Below are positions 58,787-64,000 of a stretch of DNA of 64,000 bases, piece after piece. The stretch spans positions 186,001 through 250,000 of the forward strand of contig JAEYPT010000001.1 in the NCBI GenBank assembly GCA_023410445.1, given 5' to 3'. Every line of letters starts with the position of its first letter. The stretch's first letter is position 1. A model generated the notes under the pieces. That model saw nothing but the letters and a program-made list of their open reading frames with translations. It was not told the DNA's origin and did no database searches. The stretch is from Bacillota bacterium. GTDB taxonomy: Bacteria; Bacillota; Clostridia; Oscillospirales; Acutalibacteraceae. The translations under genes and the position numbers were made by a program.

Positions 58787-60304
58787 ATGAGCGAAGTGCT
58801 TCTCGGAATCGATATCGGAACTTCTTCCTGCAAAGCAGCGGCATTTCTGCCGGACGGCTCGGTGCTTGCGCAGGTGAACCGGAGCTATTCCGTCCGCTAC
58901 CCGAACCCGGGCTGGGCGGAGCAGAATCCCGAAGATTGGTGGGACGCAGTCTGTGGAGCAATTCGGGAGCTGCTGGAAAAGGGCGTCCGCGCCGATGAGA
59001 TTTGCGGAATCGGTGTGGATGGACAGAGCTGGAGCGCCATCGCCGTTGACCGCACAGGCAAAGTACTGTGCGATACGCCAATCTGGATGGATACGCGCGC
59101 ACAGAGAATCTGTGCGGACTTAAAATCCCGGTTCGGCGAAGAGCGGCTGTTCCGCGTCAGCGGAAATCCGGTACAGCCGACTTACACGATGCCGAAAGTC
59201 CTTTGGTATCAGGAACAGCGGCCGGAGGTTTACCGGAATACATACAAAATTTTGCAGTCCAACAGCTTTATGGCCTACCGGCTGACCGGCGCAATGACGC
59301 AGGAGCCGAGTCAGGGCTACGGCTGGAACTGTTATGACATGGCCCGGGGCGTCTGGAATCGGGAGCTGTGCCGCGAAATGGGTGTTGATCCCGCTCTGCT
59401 GCCGGAGATCGTTCCCTGCGATACGGTCATTGGAACCGTGACGGAGGAAGCGGCGCAGGCAACGGGTCTGCGGGTCGGAACTCCCGTTGTGGCGGGCGGT
59501 CTGGACGCCGCCTGCGGAACACTGGGCGTCGGCGTGATCCACCCCGGCGAAACGCAGGAACAGGGCGGTCAGGCGGGCGGCATGAGCATTTGTGAGGACA
59601 CCTGCACGATGGACCCGCACCTGATCCTCGGGGCGCATGTCGTACCGGGTCAATGGCTGCTGCAGGGCGGTACGGTTGGCGGCGGCGGTGCCGTGAACTG
59701 GTTCGAGAAGGAATTTTGTGCGGCGGAACGTGCGGCGGCAAAGGAAAAGGGTACCGCTTCTCTGGCGGAGATGGATGCTTCCGCAAAGGAGACTCCCGCC
59801 GGTAGCGAAGGGCTTGTGTTCCTTCCGTATCTTGCCGGGGAACGGAGCCCCATTTGGGACCCGGACGCCAAGGGCGTGTTTTACGGCATTGATTTCTCAA
59901 AAACGCGCGGGCATTTCGCGCGTGCGGTGATGGAGGGGGTAGCCTACGCCCTCCGGCACAATTTGGAGACCGCCGCCGAGGCGGGCGTGCAGGCCGAAAC
60001 CCTCCGTGCGATGGGCGGGGCCGCCAACAGCCGTCTGTGGATGCAGATCAAAGCGGATGTGACGGGAAAGAAGATCGTTGTTCCCTCCGCAGATACGGCG
60101 ACGGCCCTGGGCGCTGCCATCCTGGCCGGTGTCGGCACGGGTGTTTTCCATGATTATGAGGACGCGGTGGCGCGTACCGTAACGGTTCAGCGCGAATTTG
60201 TACCGAACCCCGAAAACGAAGCGGTTTACGCCGAGGGCTATGCCGTTTACCTCGGACTGTATCAGAATCTGAAAAATATCATGCATGGGGTGAAAAAGAT
60301 ATGA
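58787..60304 (+). CDS. FGGY-family carbohydrate kinase
   Basis: 505 residues, xylulokinase-like. LLGIDIGTSSCKAAAF, GIGVDGQSWSAIAVD, WMDTRAQ, VAGGLDAACGTLGVG, and a C-terminal ATP loop MGGAANSRLWMQIKADVTGK with ATALGAAILAG are seen. The substrate is not fixed by these motifs; beside GatD and an aldo-keto reductase a sugar alcohol is a possible substrate (inference), and a pentulose or hexulose is the alternative. It overlaps the next gene by 4 bases. Confidence 0.87.
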   Translation: MSEVLLGIDIGTSSCKAAAFLPDGSVLAQVNRSYSVRYPNPGWAEQNPEDWWDAVCGAIRELLEKGVRADEICGIGVDGQSWSAIAVDRTGKVLCDTPIWMDTRAQRICADLKSRFGEERLFRVSGNPVQPTYTMPKVLWYQEQRPEVYRNTYKILQSNSFMAYRLTGAMTQEPSQGYGWNCYDMARGVWNRELCREMGVDPALLPEIVPCDTVIGTVTEEAAQATGLRVGTPVVAGGLDAACGTLGVGVIHPGETQEQGGQAGGMSICEDTCTMDPHLILGAHVVPGQWLLQGGTVGGGGAVNWFEKEFCAAERAAAKEKGTASLAEMDASAKETPAGSEGLVFLPYLAGERSPIWDPDAKGVFYGIDFSKTRGHFARAVMEGVAYALRHNLETAAEAGVQAETLRAMGGAANSRLWMQIKADVTGKKIVVPSADTATALGAAILAGVGTGVFHDYEDAVARTVTVQREFVPNPENEAVYAEGYAVYLGLYQNLKNIMHGVKKI

Positions 60305-61347
60305 AAGCAGCAGTACTGTATGCGAATGAAGACATTCGGTATGACGACTGGGAAACGCCGGAAGTTCAGCCCGGCACCGTAAAGGTTCACGTCCGAGCAA
60401 CGGGCATCTGCGGCAGCGACGTTCCGCGCGTTCTGCACAACGGCGCGCATTTTTATCCGATTGTTCTTGGACACGAGTTTTCCGGTGATGTGGTGGAAGT
60501 CGGCGAAGGTGTAACAAGCATCAAAGTGGGGGATACCGTTTCCGGTGCGCCGCTGCTACCCTGTATGAAATGCGATGACTGCCAGAACGGGAACTTTTCC
60601 CTCTGCAAGCATTACAGCTTTATCGGCAGCCGCGATCAGGGGAGCTTTGCCGAGTATGTCGTGATGCCGGAGGAGAACGCCGTCAAATACGACAGCAGCA
60701 TTCCCTATGAGCAGGCGGCAATGTTCGAGCCCTCCACCGTGGCGCTGCACGGCGTTCTGTGCAACGATTACCGGGGCGGCGGCTGTGTGGCCGTGCTCGG
60801 CTGCGGAACCATCGGCATTTTCACGCTGCAGTGGGCCAAGATTTTCGGCGCGAAAAAAGTAGTGGTATTCGATATTGACGACGGCCGCCTCGCACTTGCA
60901 AAGCGGATGGGCGCGGATGCCGTGATTAATACAAAAAAACCGGATTACAAAAAGGAATGCATGGCACTGACCGGCGGCAAAGGCTACGATTTTCTCTTCG
61001 AAGCCGCCGGAAATCCCGCGACGATCCATATTGCCTATGAAATCGCGGCGAATAAGGCGCACATTTGCTGTATCGGCACGCCGCACGTGGACCTTTCGTT
61101 TACGCCTGCCGAATGGGAAAACATGAACCGCAAGGAATTCAAACTGACCGGGAGCTGGATGAGCTATTCGTCTCCGTTCCCGGGCAAAGAGTGGGAACTG
61201 ACTGCGCACTATTTCGCTACGGGCCAGCTCAAATTCGACCCGGATTTCATTTTCCGCAAGTACCCGATGGCAAAGGTTGCGGAAGCGTTTGACTGTTTCC
61301 ACCATCCCGAGCAGGTCCACGGAAAAATTCTTCTGATGAACGAATAA
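60301..61347 (+). CDS. Galactitol-1-phosphate 5-dehydrogenase-like (GatD) zinc dehydrogenase
   Basis: 348 residues, medium-chain zinc dehydrogenase. GICGSDVPRVLHNGAHFYPIVLGHEFSG and LTGSWMSYSSPFPGKEWE are near-identical in pattern to E. coli GatD; the structural Zn Cys (CMKCDDCQNGNFSLC) and NAD(P) fold AVLGCGTIGIF are present. GatD oxidises galactitol 1-phosphate to tagatose 6-phosphate. No galactitol PTS genes are in this locus. Confidence 0.85.
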   Translation: MKAAVLYANEDIRYDDWETPEVQPGTVKVHVRATGICGSDVPRVLHNGAHFYPIVLGHEFSGDVVEVGEGVTSIKVGDTVSGAPLLPCMKCDDCQNGNFSLCKHYSFIGSRDQGSFAEYVVMPEENAVKYDSSIPYEQAAMFEPSTVALHGVLCNDYRGGGCVAVLGCGTIGIFTLQWAKIFGAKKVVVFDIDDGRLALAKRMGADAVINTKKPDYKKECMALTGGKGYDFLFEAAGNPATIHIAYEIAANKAHICCIGTPHVDLSFTPAEWENMNRKEFKLTGSWMSYSSPFPGKEWELTAHYFATGQLKFDPDFIFRKYPMAKVAEAFDCFHHPEQVHGKILLMNE

Positions 61348-61360
61348 GGAGGGCTGCGGC

Positions 61361-62299
61361 ATGATTTTAACGGTCACGCTGAACGCCTCAGTGGATAAAC
61401 TGTATGTTCTGGACCGCCTTTTGCCGAACGAGGTAATGCGCGTCAGGGAAGTGAACAACACCGCGGGAGGAAAAGGCCTGAATGTTTCCCGGGTTGCGGC
61501 ACTGGCGGGCGAATCCGTGACGGCGATGGGATTTGTGGGCGGCTATAACGGCATGCTGTTTGAAAGTCTGATCCGGGAAGACGGCATTGAAAAGCAGTTT
61601 ACACACGTCCGGGCGGAAACGCGCTGCTGTGTAAACGCGCGGGACATGGAAGCCGGCCGGAGCACAGAATTCCTGGAGCCGGGCAACCCGGTAGCCCCGG
61701 AGGAGGTTCAGCAGTTTCTGGTCGATTTTAAGGCGCAGCTCCCCAAAGCCGACGTGGTAACGATTTCCGGCAGCATGCCCAAAGGGGTGCCGGAGGATTT
61801 TTACGGCGTATTGGTCCAGGCGGCACGGCGGCAGAAAATACCCGTGATTCTGGATTCCAGCGGCAGCGCGCTGAAAAACGCTCTGAGCGCGGGACCCTCG
61901 ATGATCAAACCGAATGCCGACGAAATCTGCCAGCTTCTCAGCGTGGATATCAACTCCCGGAAAGACCTGATTGCCGCCGCCAAACAGCTGCATCAAAACG
62001 GCATTGCCGCCGTTGCGGTATCCCTTGGCAAGGACGGCGTTCTGGTTGTTTGCGGAGAGGGTGTTTATCACGGCATCACGCCGGATATTCCGGTTGTCAA
62101 TACTGTGGGCTGTGGCGATAGCATGGTGGCAGGTTTTGCCGTCAGCATGGCGCGCCGTGAACCGATGGCGCAGGCGATTCGCTACGCGGTGGCTGTTTCC
62201 ACCGCAAATGCGCTGACCAAAGAGACAGGGTTCTTTCACCGGGAGGACCTTGAAAAGCTGCTGGGGCAGATTCAGGCCGAGCAGCTCGAAAGTTTCTGA
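61361..62299 (+). CDS. PfkB-family hexose-phosphate kinase (LacC/FruK-like)
   Basis: 312 residues. LTVTLNASVDKLYVLDRL, NTAGGKGLNVSRVAALAG and the anion-hole motif NTVGCGDSMVAGFAV (catalytic Asp) place it with tagatose-6-phosphate kinase and 1-phosphofructokinase. In this context phosphorylation of tagatose 6-phosphate is the best guess. It lies 13 bases after the GatD-like gene. Confidence 0.88.
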   Translation: MILTVTLNASVDKLYVLDRLLPNEVMRVREVNNTAGGKGLNVSRVAALAGESVTAMGFVGGYNGMLFESLIREDGIEKQFTHVRAETRCCVNARDMEAGRSTEFLEPGNPVAPEEVQQFLVDFKAQLPKADVVTISGSMPKGVPEDFYGVLVQAARRQKIPVILDSSGSALKNALSAGPSMIKPNADEICQLLSVDINSRKDLIAAAKQLHQNGIAAVAVSLGKDGVLVVCGEGVYHGITPDIPVVNTVGCGDSMVAGFAVSMARREPMAQAIRYAVAVSTANALTKETGFFHREDLEKLLGQIQAEQLESF

Positions 62300-62363
62300 T
62301 TAATTTAGCCGATTCCATTCATTTTAAATAAAAAATAAAACTATTTCAAAGGAGAGATTTTAA

Positions 62364-63377
62364 ATGGCAGAGTTCATCAATCCTGCAATCGTTCCAAAGC
62401 GTACCCTGTCAACCGGCGAGCAAATGCCCTGCATCGGGATGGGCACCTTCGGCTCCGACCGCTTCACCGCGGAGCAGGTGTCCGGTGCTGTGGCAGGCGC
62501 GATCCGCTGCGGTTACCGTCTGTTTGACTGCGCGTCCGTGTATGAAAACGAGGACCTCATCGGCAAGGTGTTTGCCAACGCGTTCGAAGAGGGCGTCGTA
62601 GAGCGCAAGGACCTGTTTATCACCAGTAAGGTCTGGAATGACCAGCACGGCAAAGGGGAAGTCCTCCTGGCCTGTGCCAAAACCCTGCGCGACTTGGAAC
62701 TGGATTATATCGACGCGTACTTTATGCACTGGCCGTTTGCCAATTACCATGCCCCCGGATGCTCCGGCGATTCCCGCAATCCGGATTCCAAACCGTTTAG
62801 GGTTGAGGATTTTATGGCAACCTGGCGTCAGATGGAAAAGCTGCATGACATGGGTTTGGTACATAATCTCGGTATGTCCAGCATGACCATCCCGAAGCTG
62901 GAAGCGGTTCTGCCGCTGTGCCGTATCAAGCCGACCCTGCTTGAAATGGAGCTCCACCCGGGCTTCCAGCAGTCCGCGCTGTTCGACTATGCGGTGAAAC
63001 ACGGAATCCAGCCGGTAGGATTCTGCCCCATCGGCAGCCCCACCCGCCCGGACCGTGACAAGACCGCCGAAGACGTGGCCGATATCCAGATGCCGGAAGT
63101 TGTGGAAGTAGCGCAGGCGCACCATGTGCATCCGGCGGTGATCTGCCTGAAGTGGGCAGTACAGCGTGGCCAGATTCCGATTCCGTTCTCCATTTATGAA
63201 GCCGAGTACGTCAGCAATCTGAAATGCACGACGGAAGATCCTCTGACCGCGGAAGAGATGGAGAAAATTAAATCCGCCGATAAAAACTGCCGCTTAATCA
63301 AGGGACAGGTGTTCCTGTGGCCGCACGCTTCCAGCTGGCACGATCTCTGGGACGAAGACGGCACCATCACGAAATAA
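62364..63377 (+). CDS. Aldo-keto reductase
   Basis: 337 residues with GGAGAG before the start. The catalytic tetrad is visible: Asp in LFDCASVYENE, Tyr in the same segment, Lys in ITSKVWND and His in YFMHWPF. CIGMGTFGSDRF and PVGFCPIGSPTRP are family segments. It may reduce an aldose to the alditol that feeds the kinase and GatD (inference). Confidence 0.87.
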   Translation: MAEFINPAIVPKRTLSTGEQMPCIGMGTFGSDRFTAEQVSGAVAGAIRCGYRLFDCASVYENEDLIGKVFANAFEEGVVERKDLFITSKVWNDQHGKGEVLLACAKTLRDLELDYIDAYFMHWPFANYHAPGCSGDSRNPDSKPFRVEDFMATWRQMEKLHDMGLVHNLGMSSMTIPKLEAVLPLCRIKPTLLEMELHPGFQQSALFDYAVKHGIQPVGFCPIGSPTRPDRDKTAEDVADIQMPEVVEVAQAHHVHPAVICLKWAVQRGQIPIPFSIYEAEYVSNLKCTTEDPLTAEEMEKIKSADKNCRLIKGQVFLWPHASSWHDLWDEDGTITK

Positions 63378-63389
63378 GGAGGGAACAGG

Positions 63390-63818
63390 ATGCTGAAAGG
63401 AATTCCTTCAATCCTGACTCCCGACCTGCTCAAAGTGCTGATGGAGATGGGCCACGGCGATGAAATCGTACTGGCTGACGGAAACTTTCCAAGGTTTGCG
63501 CATCCGGAGCGGGTAATTCGCTGCGATGGGCACGGCATTCCGGAGCTTCTGGACGCAATTCTGCAATTCATGCCGCTGGACCCCTATGTGGAAAATCCCA
63601 CGGTCTTTATGGCGGTTCTGCCGAACGATCCTTATAAGCCGGAAATTTGGCCCAGGTACCGTGAAATCGGCAAAAAGTACGAGGAGCAGGGCCTTCGGGA
63701 AATAACCATCAACAAGTTTGATTTCTATGAACGCTCGCAAAAGGCTTACGCGGTTGTTACAACCGGCGAAAAAGCGCTGTATGCGAATGTTATCCTGAAG
63801 AAAGGCGTTGTAAAGTAA
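63390..63818 (+). CDS. RbsD/FucU-family sugar mutarotase
   Basis: 142 residues with AAGGAGG upstream. LMEMGHGDEIVLADGNFP holds the catalytic His of RbsD/FucU; the C-terminal FYERSQKAYAVVTTGE and YANVILKKGV fit FucU. It equilibrates sugar anomers such as fucose, galactose or ribose. Last gene of the operon. Confidence 0.9.
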   Translation: MLKGIPSILTPDLLKVLMEMGHGDEIVLADGNFPRFAHPERVIRCDGHGIPELLDAILQFMPLDPYVENPTVFMAVLPNDPYKPEIWPRYREIGKKYEEQGLREITINKFDFYERSQKAYAVVTTGEKALYANVILKKGVVK

Positions 63819-63882
63819 GCAGCGCCCGGTATTCCGGTAAACTGAAAAAAGCGGTCCGGCCTCTGCCGCACCCGTTTGAACG

Positions 63883-63916
63883 GCCGTCGAAGCAAGGTCT
63901 TCGGCGGCTGTTTTTT
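63883..63916 (+). terminator. Terminator of the sugar operon
   Basis: GCCGTCGAAG (63883-63892) pairs with CTTCGGCGGC (63899-63908; one G-U), followed by TG and six T. A TATAAT-like -10 at 63983-63988 with TTGCTA 18 bases before suggests another transcript starts at the window's edge. Confidence 0.85.
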
Positions 63917-64000
63917 GTATTATTTGGATAAATAATTTTGTTGTAAAATATTTTCCTGTTGCTAAAACGATAAAAACCTTTATATAATATCTATGGGATT

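Noticed and set aside
56782..63818. L-fucose catabolic operon, suggested by the FucU-like gene
   Set aside because: No fucose isomerase or fuculose-1-phosphate aldolase; the aldolase is class II of the tagatose-bisphosphate type.
1..64000. CRISPR arrays, insertion sequences, prophage genes, rRNA
   Set aside because: None seen on either strand.

Overview
The window is a moderately GC-rich bacterial chromosome segment with strong Shine-Dalgarno sites, GTG and TTG starts, SigA-type promoters, ECF transporters, a SHOCT protein, DUF3793, DUF4186 and DUF5711-like proteins, and clostridial-type ThiC and ClpE. This points to a Gram-positive anaerobe of the class Clostridia, probably an Oscillospiraceae/Ruminococcaceae relative; the family-level assignment is inference. 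There is no integrase, transposase, prophage or CRISPR array.

Region 1 (1-17.2 kb) is housekeeping: the 3' part of lexA, a cyclase-family hydrolase with MTA/SAH nucleosidase, a double-domain PPK2 enzyme, ruvCAB, glmM, an rRNA-type methyltransferase, the ECF energy-coupling module (two ATPases and EcfT), truA, a DUF5711-like propeller protein, cvpA, pgsA and a ClpE-type unfoldase. Region 2 (17.2-17.8 kb) is a tRNA operon (Gly, Arg, His, Gln, Lys). Region 3 (17.8-23 kb) holds two small genes and an iron-uptake locus: feoA, feoA, feoB, a Cys-rich FeoB companion, a short DtxR-like regulator and DUF3793, preceded by TTAG...CTAA palindromes. Region 4 (23-28.7 kb) has a nitrilase/DsrE pair and a thiamine operon, thiD-thiC-thiM-thiE, behind two tandem TPP riboswitch-terminator units.

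Region 5 (28.7-36.5 kb) is an oligosaccharide locus: a CUT1 ABC importer without its ATPase, a GH3 beta-xylosidase/glucosidase whose ribosome site lies in a long predicted hairpin, and AraC and LysR regulators. Region 6 (36.6-40.6 kb) has a P-type proton ATPase and an HD/HD-GYP protein. Region 7 (40.7-50.6 kb) is a nearly complete lsr-type autoinducer-2 locus with enterobacterial layout: lsrR-lsrK run leftwards and lsrA-C-D-B-F rightwards. lsrG is absent, and two cupin-fold proteins (a small cupin and an AllA-like protein) follow lsrK in the same operon.

Region 8 (50.6-55.5 kb) is mixed: flavodoxin-like reductase, acylphosphatase, DUF4186, ndk, a MarR-GNAT fusion, a GNAT enzyme and a patatin. 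Region 9 (55.7-63.9 kb) is a sugar locus: LacI regulator, aldose-epimerase-like protein, class II (tagatose-type) aldolase, FGGY kinase, GatD-like galactitol-1-phosphate dehydrogenase, PfkB/LacC-type kinase, aldo-keto reductase and FucU/RbsD mutarotase. Together they could form a PTS-independent reduce-phosphorylate-reoxidise route from an aldohexose to tagatose 1,6-bisphosphate and triose phosphates. AACGTT palindromes near the lacI and aldolase promoters suggest one local regulon.

The two most interesting systems are the lsr locus with a probable LsrG replacement and the oxidoreductive sugar pathway; the tandem riboswitches and the SD-sequestering leader of the GH3 gene follow. All calls are by eye from the sequence; no database search was run.
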